DNA of 64,000 bases from Cercospora beticola (GCF_033473495.1 NC_088935.1:2914001-2978000); one strand, 5' to 3'. Shown: positions 22,687 through 34,190, counted from the stretch's first letter. Made by a program: numbers and translations. Notes: generated from the letters alone by a model not told the origin.

Positions 22687-23119
22687 TGGATGCTGGAAAA
22701 CGACACTTTCATCATTGTGCTACAAGCCTCCTGCGCAGTTCTTTATTTTGCCCTCTACCTCTACACGTTTGCCTGGATGCTGTTCTACTTCACATGACCC
22801 TGCGGCGCAATGGATAGAGCTTGAAAGTATCCGATAGCAGAACTTTGACTTGAGCTTCCCACCAGCATTCAGTATCGTGGACGACTTTCATCAGCGATCT
22901 AGGTGCTGATGGGCGTCAAGTGCTGGTGGCTTGTGGCAACAGCAACAGCAACAGCGCAACTGTGCGGAAGGTGTTCTGAGCGTTGCCTTTGGCCTGTCTG
23001 TACATGTCTGGAGTGCCGAAGCCTTCCTCAGCACGCCAGATCATACGGCTGTGGTGCCAGAGCGAGGGCATTGTGCTCATATGTCGAATTCAGGGCAAGC
23101 GTCCAGTTTGCCGAAACTG
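22687..23119. other. intergenic between receptor and SelW-like gene
   Basis: Convergent 3' ends. It holds a tRNA-Arg-like 5' fragment and a short CAA/CAG run (about 22937-22957). No gene supported. Confidence 0.45.
22796..22820 (+). other. tRNA-Arg 5'-half-like fragment
   Basis: GACCCTG followed by CGGCGCAATGGATAGAGC matches the acceptor strand and D-arm (A-box) of fungal tRNA-Arg. The D-stem has one mismatch. Sequence diverges afterwards: no anticodon arm, T-arm or matching 3' acceptor strand follows within 150 nt. Probably a relic or chance similarity, not a working tRNA. Confidence 0.3.
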
Positions 23120-23741
23120 CTATTTGCAATCTTCACAGTCCTTCGAGCTCGCCTGGCCTTCTGCTACTGTCGACTCAGCGGCGGTTTGTGGTTGACCTTT
23201 GTTCGAAGGAGTATCTGAGTGTCCCAGTGCCTTTTCAGGCTCGATGATGTTTCTCAGGCGCTGCTTGAGTATTTTCGTTTCGGGGAAGCCTCCTTCAGAT
23301 TTGCGATCCCATAGCAGAACGTGTTTGGCTTCATTTGGATCGTCACCGACTTCAAGCTGCGATTGTGTTGGCTTGTATGCAAGATCGACAGTGAAGACCC
23401 CTCCTGTGCAGCATTAGCAAAGTTTACAAGGATAGGACTTGACCAAAAGATGAGGAACGGACCCGTGGACGGCACCAGAGCAACTTCGCCTATGCTCGTG
23501 CCGAACGTTGACATCAGTTCTTGAGCGAAATAGGCGGCGCGTAGCATCCATTTGCCTAAACCGAAAAATGCATCATTAGACATTTGATGCTTCTCGCCCA
23601 CTCAGATCGTCACTCCGGATCGAGCTTTGGACTTTGATCAAGTTCGAGCAGGACAGTGCTCGCGATAGGCTCACATTGCGTGCAGAAGGTGATGACCACT
23701 CGCGGGAGCCTCACAGGCGTATCGAAAGCGCTGCTAGACAT
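23120..23741 (-). CDS. selenoprotein-W-like (Rdx family) Cys-containing protein
   Basis: Three short exons on the minus strand, 23741-23675, 23555-23463 and 23403-23120, give 147 aa. Introns are 119 nt (GTGAGC..TTTAG) and 59 nt (GTCCGT..CACAG). The product starts MSSSAFDTPVRLPRVVITF and carries the thioredoxin-like CxxC motif as Cys-Thr-Gln-Cys (residues 20-23), split by intron 1. It continues KWMLRAAYFAQELMSTF, GEVALVPSTGGVFTVDL, VLLWDRKSEGGFPETK and the C-terminal ALGHSD. All are hallmarks of the fungal SelW/Rdx family, which uses Cys where animals use selenocysteine. Likely role: thiol-redox protein, partner unknown. It is divergent from the WD40 gene across 283 bp. Confidence 0.88.
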
Positions 23742-24024
23742 ATTGACACACCCGTGTAATTAATCGGTGGCGATGAATGAAATGTATGTGAGTGACGCGA
23801 AAGTGTAGACATGACGTCCTGCTGGTGGTCGGAGCGGGCAGCTGTTTGAACTGGAGCTTGGGACATCATCAAAGACTCGCACCTTGCACACACCACGTCG
23901 ACAGCGCATATTGTCCATCCTACGACACGCCTGATCGTGCTATGCCGTCTAGGTTCTGGAGTGCACTGCGACCACCCTCGCGGGCTCCCGACTGATCGAC
24001 CGCCTCGCTCGCTGACCGCCCACC
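23742..24024. promoter_or_regulatory. shared divergent promoter, SelW-like / WD40 gene
   Basis: 283 bp between two start codons that point away from each other. No gene or clear motif seen. Confidence 0.5.
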
Positions 24025-27000
24025 ATGAAGGACACCACGAGCTTCATCACCCGACTGCATCTCCGCGAGCTGCGTGACGAGCGTCAAAACCGCTACCGCT
24101 CTCTCTACGCCCATCGGCGCTTCATCGATTCCTTGGACATTGTCAACGAACTACAGGGCCACACGGGCTGCGTGAATGCACTTTCTTGGTCCAAGGACGG
24201 CAAACTGCTCGCGTCTGGTAGCGATGACACACATCTCAATATTCAAGAGTACCTTCCCAGTGGCAGTGATGAGCAGTTCAAGCTCACTACCACCGTTGCG
24301 ACTGGCCACACACAAAACATCTTCAGCGTGAAGTTCATGCCGCATTCGGACAACAGCACAGTAGTCACAGCTGCTGGCGATGGCGAAGTGCGAGTGTTCG
24401 ATCTCAACTATTCGGGCACTGCATCCCAATCGTCCCGAGCGGCAGCTCTGGCAAGCAACAGTAGGAGGCGAGCCGGAGCAAGAGCGCAGACATATTTGAC
24501 AGACGGCAACACCAACGCTAGGATATATCGTTCACATGGAGATCGGGTCAAGCGAATCGTTACAGAATCCTCCCCTTATCTTTTCCTCACATGTTCTGAA
24601 GATGGCGACGTTAGGCAGTGGGATCTCAGAATGCCATCCTCGCACTATCCTCCGTCCCGAGGATACCGATTCAGCCAAGGTATGCATTTGCTCGTGCCGT
24701 TTGAGACACATACCTTGCGCCTCTTGTCTATGCTGACTCGTTCAAGATAGCTCCGCTCCAGCCCCACTGATTTCGTACAAAAAATATGGGCTTGATCTGA
24801 ACAGCATATCGTGTTCCACGAGCCAGCCATATTACATCGCCCTAGGTGGAGCCCACCTGCACGCTTTATTGCATGATCGTCGAATGACGGGGCGAGACAA
24901 GCTCCAAGAAAGAGGAGTGACCTTGCCAGCAATCGACCGAATGTCTTCAGCAGACCTGGAACTGATGTCTCAAGCCACACAATGCGTGCGGAAATTCGCC
25001 CCGCAGGGTCAGAGAAAGATGAAGCGGTCCGACAACGGGCATATCACCGCCCTGAAGATCTCTGATGCTCGGCCCGATGAAATGCTGGTAAGCTGGTCTG
25101 GCGACCACATCTATACTTTTGACCTTGTGCGAGGTCCTGGCGAAGACGAAGGTAAGTCACAGCTCAATCTGTATTGATATGCGCCCACTCATCTGTGTCA
25201 TTTGTGAACGACGAACGCTTCTCTTGCCACTTTCCACTGCAGCTGTCTTGATCATAAGCAGCGAAATTGTGCTGATCACAGGAATTGTTGAAACAGGTGC
25301 ATCTCTTAATCAATCTCATGTCCGCAGTAGCAGTGAGCGCAAGCGGAAACGCGTTGCGGGTGACAGTGAGGTTTCATTGGCGCCCGAAGGCTTGCCGTCA
25401 GCGAGACAACGTACAGAGCATCGTCCGAGCGCAGACGGCAATGCTTCGATACGCGTTCGCTATCAAAATGGCCAGAGCGAGGATATCGCGCTTCCAACTG
25501 CAGCACCGCTGACAGAGCGTCAACGCCAGGCGCAGCGTCTTGCAAAAAATATACTGCGCATTCGATCATCTATGATTGACAGACCGACAGAAGCGACGGT
25601 ATACACCGAGGTCGTGAAGCAAGCAGCCTCTGTGCTTTCGGAGATGGACGAAATCAGTCGCACTTGGACGTACCCACTTGATCCTGAGCCGATACAAGTG
25701 AACGCACAGCAGACAATGCGGTACATTCGGGAGTCTGCGCGACGATACGTGCAAGCAGCTGGAACGCTGGGTCGTGTACTCGGAGGCAGTATAGATGAGG
25801 ACTCAATCGCATCTTTCACATCTGTCGAAGTGAGACTGAGCGAACTGCCAGTCCAGCAGCACGAGCGATTCAGCTACGACTTCTTGAGAGCGATACTTCT
25901 ATGGCTGGAATCAGGTATAGGAAGACTAATCGAAGGCTTCACCAGAGCTGCACATGTGCCTGCGACAAGTAAGGCTGCATCGAGACTGCCGATTGCCGAA
26001 GAGGAGGCGAGCTCAGAGGCAGTGGACGAGATCCTCATACCTTACCTATTGCAACACGCCTGCGATAGGCCGATCGTCAACGTGGTGGTGAACCAGTTCG
26101 AGACAGAATCAAACCGGTTGTTGTTTGAGAGCGAGCGAGCGGCTGTACTGGCATTCGCCGATGCAGTCCGTAAGCCGTTCGCGGATCTTTCTTCCCCTAC
26201 AGAGGGCTCGCAGAATCGTCAGGCTGCTCATCAGTTCTGGGCGCGATCTGTAGCCCGCGGCGTTCTGCTCAACGCGGGAGCTGTCATCAAGTTTGTGACT
26301 CTCGATCGCGCTCTAGGCGGGAGGGGCAGGCAGAATCAAGAAGCCAGCATCGAGGAAGCTCGGATTGACCTGCTACTGCCCGATTCCCACCGGTTCGAGA
26401 ATGACCTTACTCTGCCAAACCTCGACTTCATGGATGCCAGCCGTTGGCCGCACCAAGAAAGTGAATATGAGGATGTAGATCACTCATCAGATGAGCAGGT
26501 TACTGTCGAAGTAGACGACGATGGCAGCAGCAACGACGAGGACGCTGATGGCGAGCACGACGAGGATGACGATGAAGATGAAGAGGACGACGACGACGAG
26601 TCGCAGTCGGATTCCAGTTCGGAAGCAGACGAAGAAGATGGTGTCCCAAATCTCGGGATTCCTCGCTACATCTATCGTAGCGCCTTCGAGCGACGAAAAC
26701 TAAAGTCTCAGGTCGAGCCAGACGTCCCCACTTCAGCGTCGACACGCTCATATCGAGGTCACTGCAATCTGAGAACAGTCAAGGACGTCAACTACTTCGG
26801 GCTTGACGATGAATACGTTGTGTCTGGATCAGATGACGGCAATTTTTTCATCTGGGATCGTAAAACCACAGAACTGGTGAGTCAATCAAATCAGAGAGGA
26901 TACTCCTATGCGAGTACTAACGTCGTGGGCCAATGCAGGTCAACATTCTCGAGGGTGATGGCGAAGTCGTCAATGTCGTGCAAGGACACCCTTACGAGAC

Positions 27001-27412
27001 CATGCTGGCCGTCTCTGGCATTGACAGCACCGTGAAGGTAAGTGCGCTGCCCAATCTCGGTGATACTGACCCTGACGTGTATCGAAACCAGATATTCTCG
27101 CCCGACGCCCGCTGCAGAGAAGATGCAAGACTTGCCCGAGGAGTATCTGCGGCAGAACCTTCCAGCCCCGTACGCATTGGTCGACGGAATCGACGACCAG
27201 CACGGGCTCATGGCGAGAATGCAGACCAGCCGTCGACTGATGCTGCAGTAGACGCCAGTGATTCGGACGCTAATGATGATCATGTTTCATCACTAGGGTT
27301 GCGAAGCAGACGTCGCATGCATCAATCTTACCAGATTGTACAGCAGAACAATATGGAGCTTGAGGGCAGTAGCCACGACTCCAGCATCACTGTAAGTGCC
27401 AGCCAAGTATGA
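24025..27412 (+). CDS. WD40-repeat DCAF-like protein (DDB1-CUL4 substrate receptor type)
   Basis: Five exons: 24025-24679, 24747-25151, 25282-26876, 26939-27037 and 27092-27412; about 1,024 aa. N-terminal WD40 repeats (LQGHTGCVNALSWSKDGKLL; GHTQNIFSVKF; HGDRVKRIV) include a WDxR box (VRQWDLRMP, about residues 195-203), the DDB1-contact motif of DCAF proteins. A long helical insert and an Asp/Glu-rich stretch (about 26515-26640) follow. Two conserved late repeats then complete the propeller (RSYRGHCNLRTVKDVNYFG; EYVVSGSDDGNFFIWDRK; HPYETMLAVSGIDSTVK). This resembles DCAF6/8-type proteins, which recruit substrates to CUL4 ubiquitin ligases. The third-exon acceptor (25281 or the stronger pyrimidine tract near 25240) is ambiguous, and a GTAAGT at 27391 leaves open a further 3' exon. 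Confidence 0.83.
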
Positions 27413-27689
27413 GAAATGAGCCCCCTTCCGGCGTTACGCCGCATCGCCTCCGCGTCGCATATCTCGACACGGTGGCGTGAAAAGTGGAACAATTATGGAG
27501 ATAACTGAGGTGGTCACGCATTGCATGCATTTGAAAGATGTACAGGCTAACAATGTCTTCTTTCAGCTACCACACTCTCAGCTTCTTCAGCTGCTGTTTG
27601 GCCTCTCCTCAGGGAGAAACCTTGGCGCTGTGCTGGGTGCGCATGAGTGAGATGGAAGCGTGGTCCAGACTCTCGGCCAACAGTGGCCA

Positions 27690-28225
27690 TATCTCAGGGA
27701 GGTCTCTGCGCCACGTTCTTGCTCGTGATTAAGCCAGGCAGCGGCAGGTCCATTATGTATTCGGAGAAAAGAAATGCATTTGAGTCGATTATCTGTTGTG
27801 AAATTACCGTACACTGCAAAGATATCTCAAGTCTCTCAGGGATTTCTGCCGTGCAGTCTTGCTCGTGGTTCAGCCTGGTGGGTGCAAATGCACCGTGTAT
27901 GTGGAGAAAGAGTAGAATCTCTATGGTAAGCGTACCGTACAGGCAGAAATGGGTCATGTCTCAAGGATATTTCTGTGTGAAATCTTGCTCGTGGTTCAAC
28001 CAGGCGGCTGCAAGTTCACCATGCATCTGGAGAGACGGGATGTATGCGAACTGATTTTCCATAGTGAATTTGCTGTATACTGCAAAAAGGGTTATGTCTC
28101 AAAGAGATTTTTGCGGTGCAGTCTCGCTCGTGGTTCTGCTAGGCAGCTACGAGTTTACCGTGAGTTTGGAGAAAAGGTTGCTTTTTGATCTGTTCTCGAT
28201 GGTGAGCTTGCCATACGGTGCAATT
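27690..28225. repeat. tandem array of four diverged ~127-139-bp units
   Basis: The anchor CTTGCTCGTGGTTCAGCC and its variants recur at about 27718, 27857, 27984 and 28123, spacing 139, 127 and 139 bp. Around it, TCTCA(A/G)GGATTTCTG lies upstream and a GGAGAAAAG-like block then a CCGTACTGCA-like block downstream, in the same order in each unit. In three units one frame reads similarly (L-L-V-V/I-x-P-G, E-K/R-R), suggesting descent from a coding repeat, but stops and frame changes break it. It lies between the convergent 3' ends of the WD40 and RBR genes. Confidence 0.75.
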
Positions 28226-28397
28226 TATCTCCTCTTCCGTCATGTGGTCGATCGTGTGATCGACAACGTGGTGCGTCTAGTTGGCAGCACCATAAGTTGA
28301 GAAATGGAAGTACTGACATTGACCACGGTGAGCTCTATCGTCGATTGTTATATTAAGTATATACATGAAGAAAACCACACTAACTACAATCTCATTT

Positions 28398-29424
28398 CTA
28401 CGAGTTGGCGAGCAACAAGAGAGCCTCTCCGGCTGCATGGCGAGCGCGTCGAGCTCCGCGCCGGGCTTCTCGACGGGCCTCACGCCTCCGCCGATAGCGA
28501 GCGAGCACATCGGCAGCACTCTCTGCTCGAAAGACTTCTCGCATCGTGCCGGCTTGGGGAGGCGGAGGGGGGTCGAGAAGGGCCTCCAGCCAGAGAGCGC
28601 TCTCTTGTGCTGCCTGCAAACGCTCAATTTGCTCGGCATATGATACCACGAAAGTTTCTCCACCTGGTGGTGTATACTCTGCATCCCAGGATGCGTCTCC
28701 GCTGTCGACGTGGTTGTATCGTGGGCATCGCCCAGGCGTCCAGTGGTTGGAGTCGCCCTGGGCTTCTTGGCCGCAGATGAAGCAGAAGTTTTGCTCGCAC
28801 AGGCATGTGATGTGGTTGCACCCGTCGCGGAGTTGGATGGCTGTGCTGCACCCTGGGCAGAGTTGATAGTCCTTGCCACGGACGAGCCCTTGGAGGGCGG
28901 AGTCGGTCTCAGCTTGCTTGCAGTGATGTTCGTTGACGTGTGGTTGGATGTGCTCTGCGCAGAGCAAGCAGAAAGTGGTTGTACACTCGTGGCAGGACTT
29001 GGTGGAGTTTGGGTTGGTGCTGGATGGTTGGAGTTGGCCGACAAATAGGTCGCCATCGGTGGTGTGAGCTGAATGGTTTTTGCATACCACCTACACACAG
29101 TCAGTATATGGTGTTAATCATCATCGTGACCAATTGACTTACACGTTCGTTCCACGGAACCTGATACTCGGTGGCCTTGCGTGCAAATTTAGTGGATAGG
29201 GAAGAGCCGAGAATGTCGTCGTAGTCAGAAAGGTGGAGCACATGGCCGGCCCAAACCGGTGGATAATTCGACTCGTCGACGATAGCGTTTGCGAAGACTT
29301 GTTTGACACAGCCGTGGCATGCAAAATCGGAGTTGATGGAAATGATTTGGTTATCGCTGACATCTTCGCAGCATACTGTACACTCCATCGTCGCCAGGAT
29401 GGGCTTGCTGATTGGTGAAGACAT
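28398..29424 (-). CDS. RBR-type (RING-IBR-RING) E3 ubiquitin ligase
   Basis: Two exons, 29424-29143 and 29090-28398, joined by a 52-nt phase-0 intron; 324 aa. Exon 1 carries a divergent RING1 (CTVCCEDV then CHGCV), lacking a textbook Cys-His pair in the middle. Exon 2 holds an IBR-like block (CHECTTTFCLLC then HVNEHHC) and a well-formed RING2, CPGCSTAIQLRDGCNHITC followed by CxC and CxxC. The Cys of GCNH is the expected thioester-forming residue. The C-terminus is Arg-rich (RRRREARREARRG). RBR ligases accept ubiquitin from an E2 on that cysteine and pass it to substrates. Both flanks carry tandem repeat arrays, unlike every other gene here. Substrate unknown. Confidence 0.85.
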
Positions 29425-29474
29425 GATGTGAAGTGATATCAGGAGAGGATCGACCTTGACGCAGTGAGAAGCGT

Positions 29475-30083
29475 GCCGAGCCGGACGAGATGCTGAAATG
29501 AGAAAAGTGCCGTGCCAGAGGAGATGCTGAAATGACGAATTTGGCGTGCCGGACAAGACGTTGATGCTGTGCTAGACAATGCGATGGAGGGAGAAGCGTG
29601 CCGTGCCAGACGAGATACTCAGGCGAGAAACGTGCTGTGCCAGACAAGACGATGGAGCAAGAAGCGTGCCGTGCGAGACGAGAGGACCCAGTCAGAAGCG
29701 TGCCGTGCCAGACGAGAGAATGCAGTCAGAAGTGCGCCGTGCCAGACAGACGATATGCTGAGGTCAGAAGCTTGCCGTTCCAGACGACAGGAGGCAATGA
29801 GAAATGTGCCGTGCCAGACGAGATGCTGAAGTGAGGAGTATGCCGTGCCAGTCGAAATGCTGAAATGAGAATCGAGCCGTGCCAGACGACAGGAGGCAGT
29901 CAGAAATGTGCCGTGCCAGACAATGTGGTGAAGTGAGATTGCCGTGCCAGTCGACAGGATGCAGTCAGAAATGTGTCGTGCCGGACGAGCCGCTGAAGTG
30001 AGAAATGTGCTGTACCAGACGGGATACCAAGTGAGAAACAAGTCGTGCCAGACGACAGGAGGAAGTGCAGTGGTGAAATGTGC
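29475..30083. repeat. ~34-bp minisatellite, about 17-18 copies
   Basis: The unit GCCGTGCCAGACGAGATGCTG plus AAGTGAGAAATGT, or the variant with GACAGGAGGCAGTCAGAAATGT, repeats head to tail about 17-18 times. Divergence is roughly 10-30% and a few units differ in length. Because 34 is not a multiple of three, open frames run across it in several phases on both strands; none is a credible gene. It starts about 50 bp upstream of the RBR ligase ATG, so it occupies that gene's promoter and leader region. Confidence 0.88.
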
Positions 30084-31154
30084 AGAAGGACTGAAAGAAA
30101 CTGGAGAGAGAAAAGGTCAGCAGTGGAAGGAATTAATATTTGCCTGCAAAGCAGGTTGCTGGAAAGTGGATCCTGTGTTCTATTGTCGCGAGAAACCATT
30201 GTAGTTTGCGGGGAGCATGTAAGCTATTGCTGCGAGAAGCCATTGTCGAGAACCACAATAGCTGCAGAAAGCCATGGAAATGACGGCATAGTTGAAGCTT
30301 GGGCGCAGGAACTGCGAGAACGACATGGCTATTGACGTCGTCAATAAGCAGAAGAAGAGAGCCCTGTTGGTGCTAAAGGTCTTGTTTTCTGAAAGCTTCA
30401 CGTGGAGCGGAGGACGCTGAAGAGAAGCATGGCCATGTCTTTTGCGTCGCGGAGTTCCAGAAGCTTGTGCGGTACTTGCTTGATGACAGTAATTTACCAA
30501 CTGCTCGCACTTAAAGCGGATTGTGTCGGTAGGTATACGATCTGAAGAATATCATTGTGCTCGAGAACAACTATCGAAGAAATTTCTCCTGTCCGGGCGT
30601 GTACATTCTTGTCGGACTCTGCGAGACAGAGAGCAGAATCTGTGTCGGCGAAGAAGAGACTATGATTTGAGTTTTGAGCCCACTTCAGCAACGTTACATG
30701 GGTGCATGCAAGTTCTATGGTGCAGCTGCGCGGTTGAACTTGAGGAAGTGAAGTCGCAAACGGGTGAACCGACCATATGTCTTGGCGCATGTGCACAGAC
30801 CACCAGGCTGCATGTCGCGTCGAGCTCTGCTGCTTTACACGAAGCCAAGACGAGGTGCGCGTGCAAGTTCATATTTGCTGCCTGCCATTTACAATAATCT
30901 CCGAGAATACTCGCCCTCGCTGCGCAACATCCTTCACCGCGCGATCGCAGTACAACTGGACGCGATCGTGCTCGCAAGACCGCGCTGGCCACTATCGACG
31001 CGCGCTGCTTCGTGAACCGACGCGGGCACCCGTGGCAAACACCGTCCGAACACTGCTCAGTCGCGGCAGCGCAACGGCAGCGCCATGTAAGTCAATCATC
31101 AGAACATCACCCAACTGATCACTTCCGCCGCAGCGCTATACTTGCGCCGCAAGC
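30084..31154. other. intergenic, upstream of the Pob3 gene
   Basis: About 1.07 kb with short ORFs only. A GTAAGT..CCGCAG pair at about 31087-31133 could be a 5'-UTR intron of the Pob3 gene. No gene supported. Confidence 0.45.
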
Positions 31155-32951
31155 ATGCCTCGGAAGACCGCTGACCCGGCGAGCAGGGAATCATTCGACA
31201 ACATCTACCTCGACCTCTCCAAGGAGCCAGGGAAATGTCGTCTGGCCGAATCCGGACTGGGATGGAAGCCATCGGGGGGTCAAACATTCACACTGGATAA
31301 GAGCGAGTTCTTGAGTGCGCAATGGAGTCGAGCCGCGCGGGGTTACGAAATGAAGATCTATGGGAGGAACCAAGGTGTCGTGCAACTTGATGGCTTCAAG
31401 CAAGAGGTGAGGCTATGTTGGAGTGGACGCGCTCAATACGAGCAGGAAGAGGCTGACAGGGTCACGTAGGATTTCGACACCATTCAAAAGTGCTTCAAGG
31501 TGTGGTATGGGGTACCGTTCGAGCACAAGGAACACGCACTACGAGGCTGGAACTGGGGAAAGAACGAGCTGGGTCGAAACGAACTGGCATTCAACGTGCG
31601 TAACCAGCCCGCTTTCGAGATTCCCTACACAGAAATCAGCAACACCAATCTTGCCGGCAAGAACGAAGTTGCCGTTGAGTTCTCGTTGCCGGCGGACGGC
31701 GAAGACACAGGTACAAATGGCCACCTCGGAGGCGCGAGAGCGAAAGGAAAGAAGATGGGAGGCGCAGCAGACCAGCTGACCGAGATTCGATTTTACATTC
31801 CCGGCACGGAGAAGAGAGCCAAGGGCGATGACGAAGACGGAGAGGATGTGGAGGAAGGGGAAGAGGCTGAGCAGCAGAACGCGGCCAATTTGTTCTACGA
31901 GACGTTGATGAACAAGGCTGAAATCGGCGAAGTCGCCGGAGACACATTTGCGACCTTCCAGGACATCCTTCACCTCACACCCCGTGGACGCTTCGACATC
32001 GATCTATACGAGAGCTCGTTCCGATTACGTGGCAAGACGTACGACTACAAGATCTCATACGAGAGTGCGAAGCGATTCTTTCTCCTTCCCAAACCGGACG
32101 ATATGCATCAACTTCTCTGCATTGGGCTCGATCCTCCGCTTCGACAAGGTCAAACGCGATATCCTTTCCTTGTTATGCAGTTCAAGAAGGACGAAGAAGT
32201 GGCTATCGAGCTCAACATGACAGACGAGCAACTGGAGAAGTACTCTGGAAAGCTGCAGCCGAAGTACGAAGCCCCTATAGGAAATGTGGTTTCCAAGATC
32301 TTCCACGGTCTTACTGGCAAGCGCTTGATCCAGCCAAGCGACCAATTCGTCAGCCACCACCAGATGAGTGGAGTCAAGTGCAGCATCAAAGCCAACGAGG
32401 GCCATCTCTTCTGCCTGGACAAGGCATTCCTTTTCGTCCCAAAGCCAGCGACCTATCTCTCGTTTGAGCAGATTTCAAGCGTGACCATGAGCCGCGTGGG
32501 CGGAGCTGTTAGTGCCAGCCGCACATTCGACATTTCGGTCCTGCTGAAGAGCGGAGGAGACCATCAATTCTCCAACATCAACAGAGAGGAGCAGCAACCG
32601 CTTGAGAGCTTCCTCAAGGCCAAGGGCATCAAGACGAAGAATGAGATGGATGGGGATAGTGGCATGCTTGCTGCCGCTCTCGCCAACGATCCTGACCTCG
32701 TTAGTAGCGAGGATGAGGAGGTTGTGCAGAGGGACAGAGGCAGCGCAGACGAGGATGACGAATCTGTTGATGAAGACTTCCAAGCCGACTCAGAATCAGA
32801 TGTGGCAGAGGAATTCGACTCGGATGCCAAAAGCGACAGCGAAGCTGGTAGCGATGCCGAGATGGGCGATGCAGATGACGGGGACGCCAGCGAGGAGGAC
32901 ACAGCAGCGAAGGTTGAGCGACCGAAGAAGAAGGCCAAGACGTCGAAGTGA
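31155..32951 (+). CDS. POB3: FACT complex subunit Pob3 (SSRP1 homologue)
   Basis: Two exons, 31155-31406 and 31470-32951 (63-nt intron, phase 0); 577 aa, the usual size of fungal Pob3. The start MPRKTADPASRESFDNIYLD leads into the N-terminal Pob3/SSRP1 domain (GLGWKPSGGQTFTL; AQWSRAARGYEMKI). The structure-specific recognition domain follows (HALRGWNWG; FEIPYTEISNTNLAGKNEVA), then the Rtt106-like PH domain (IKANEGHLFCLDKAFLFVPK) and a long Asp/Glu-rich tail (about 480-560) ending in the basic signal PKKKAKTSK. Fungal forms lack the HMG box, as here. With Spt16 it forms FACT, the histone chaperone for transcription and replication. Confidence 0.96.
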
Positions 32952-33344
32952 GTGTGCGGGTAGGATCAAGCAAGATGGACGGCAGGGGACTTCGAGGATG
33001 CCTATGCAACGGAGCGTCCGATTTGTGCGAAGCAGCAGCTGCAACCAGAATCAGCACGAGTTGCTCGCACCGCGATCTATCGCATTCGCACACACCAAAC
33101 ATGGACTACTGCCGCATTATGAGCATAGCAAAGTGGACAAGGCGTCAGCGGAATGGTTGCGAGCACATGCGTTTTGGTCTTCCCTACAGCGAGGGGTGGC
33201 GCAGCGCACGCATGAATGTATAGGGGCGCCGCTGGGTTGGAAACTACGTTCGCCTCAATAAGCAAGAAATGAAAGATCGCTCCGACAGTGCATTGCTGTG
33301 CAAGATTTGTCGCATGCCTGGCAAGGCCTGTTTCGATGTCATTT
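32952..33344. other. 3' intergenic region between convergent genes
   Basis: Convergent 3' ends of the Pob3 gene and the uL6m gene. No gene seen. Confidence 0.5.
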
Positions 33345-34190
33345 CTACTTGATCTTCTTCGCTTTCAACTTGATCGTTTCATCGTTCACAAAGATCCCCT
33401 TGCCCTTGTATGGCTCTGGCTTCCGCCATGCTCGGATCTCTGCAGCAAATTGCATCACGACCTCCCGCTCTACGCCCTGGAGCAGTATACGTGTTGGCTG
33501 AGGCGTGCTTGCTTTAACACCTTTTGGCACACCCAGCTCGATGGGATGTGAATATCCAACTTTCAAGGAGACGAACTGCTGCCCCTCGTACTCTGGCTTC
33601 TTCGTGACGGCACTGCTCTCGATAGTTGCACGGTAGCCGACACCGACTAATCGCAGGATGGCCGCATGCCCTTCGCTCACGCCCAGGATGTGGTTTTGTA
33701 AATATGCCCGTACCGTTCCTGTGCTGTTGTTAGAACCCATAACCTCAAGTTTACTACAATCGTATCACGTACCCCACATAGCCTTTTGCTTCTTATCCTC
33801 GGTATCCTCGATGCTCACAGTGTGTGTCTTGCTCCCGTCGTCGGACTTGATGCGCACGTAATGAGGTACGGTCATGCTCGTTTTACCCAAAGGCCCCTCG
33901 ATCTCCACCGTCGCGCCTGGCTTATTCCTGCTGACACGAGCATGGCTCGACGATAAAGCTGGTTCAATGACGCGGAAGGTGACTTCAGGTGGTGGAGCGA
34001 GCGGTGCCTTGCCAATCTTCGATTGACATCGGGGAGTGGTGGAGAAGTGTGATGTCTGCTGGCGTGGTTGTGCGAATGCCGGCACCAGGAAGGCTGGGAG
34101 CGTGACTTCGCATGTTTTCAACGTCGAAGGCACTGTTGATGGGGAAGTGAAGGCTCTCGATGAGCGCGCGCATTGCCGTATTGTCGCCAT
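33345..34190 (-). CDS. MRPL6: mitochondrial large-subunit ribosomal protein uL6m
   Basis: Two exons, 34190-33773 and 33718-33345, with a 54-nt phase-1 intron; 263 aa. It starts MATIRQCARSSRAFTSPS, an Arg/Ser-rich mitochondrial targeting sequence. Two L6 domains follow: PGATVEIEGPLGKTSMTVP, then LQNHILGVSEGHAAILRLVG, VGYSHPIELGVPKGVKA and the conserved C-terminal block around EIRAWRKPEPYKGKGIFVN. uL6m sits near the factor-binding region of the mitoribosome. A longer in-frame N-terminus is possible, but this start puts the basic presequence first. It shares a 519-bp divergent promoter with the Kar5-like gene. Confidence 0.94.

Noticed and set aside
28277..29098. 273-codon minus-strand ORF overlapping RBR exon 2 in another frame
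   Set aside because: The other frame carries the full IBR and RING2 cysteine pattern and joins exon 1 in phase. This one is Thr/Ser/Pro low complexity.
29569..30041. Several ORFs of 60-140 codons through the 34-bp minisatellite
   Set aside because: The unit length is not a multiple of three, so frames reflect repeat drift. Open frames exist on both strands and all disagree.
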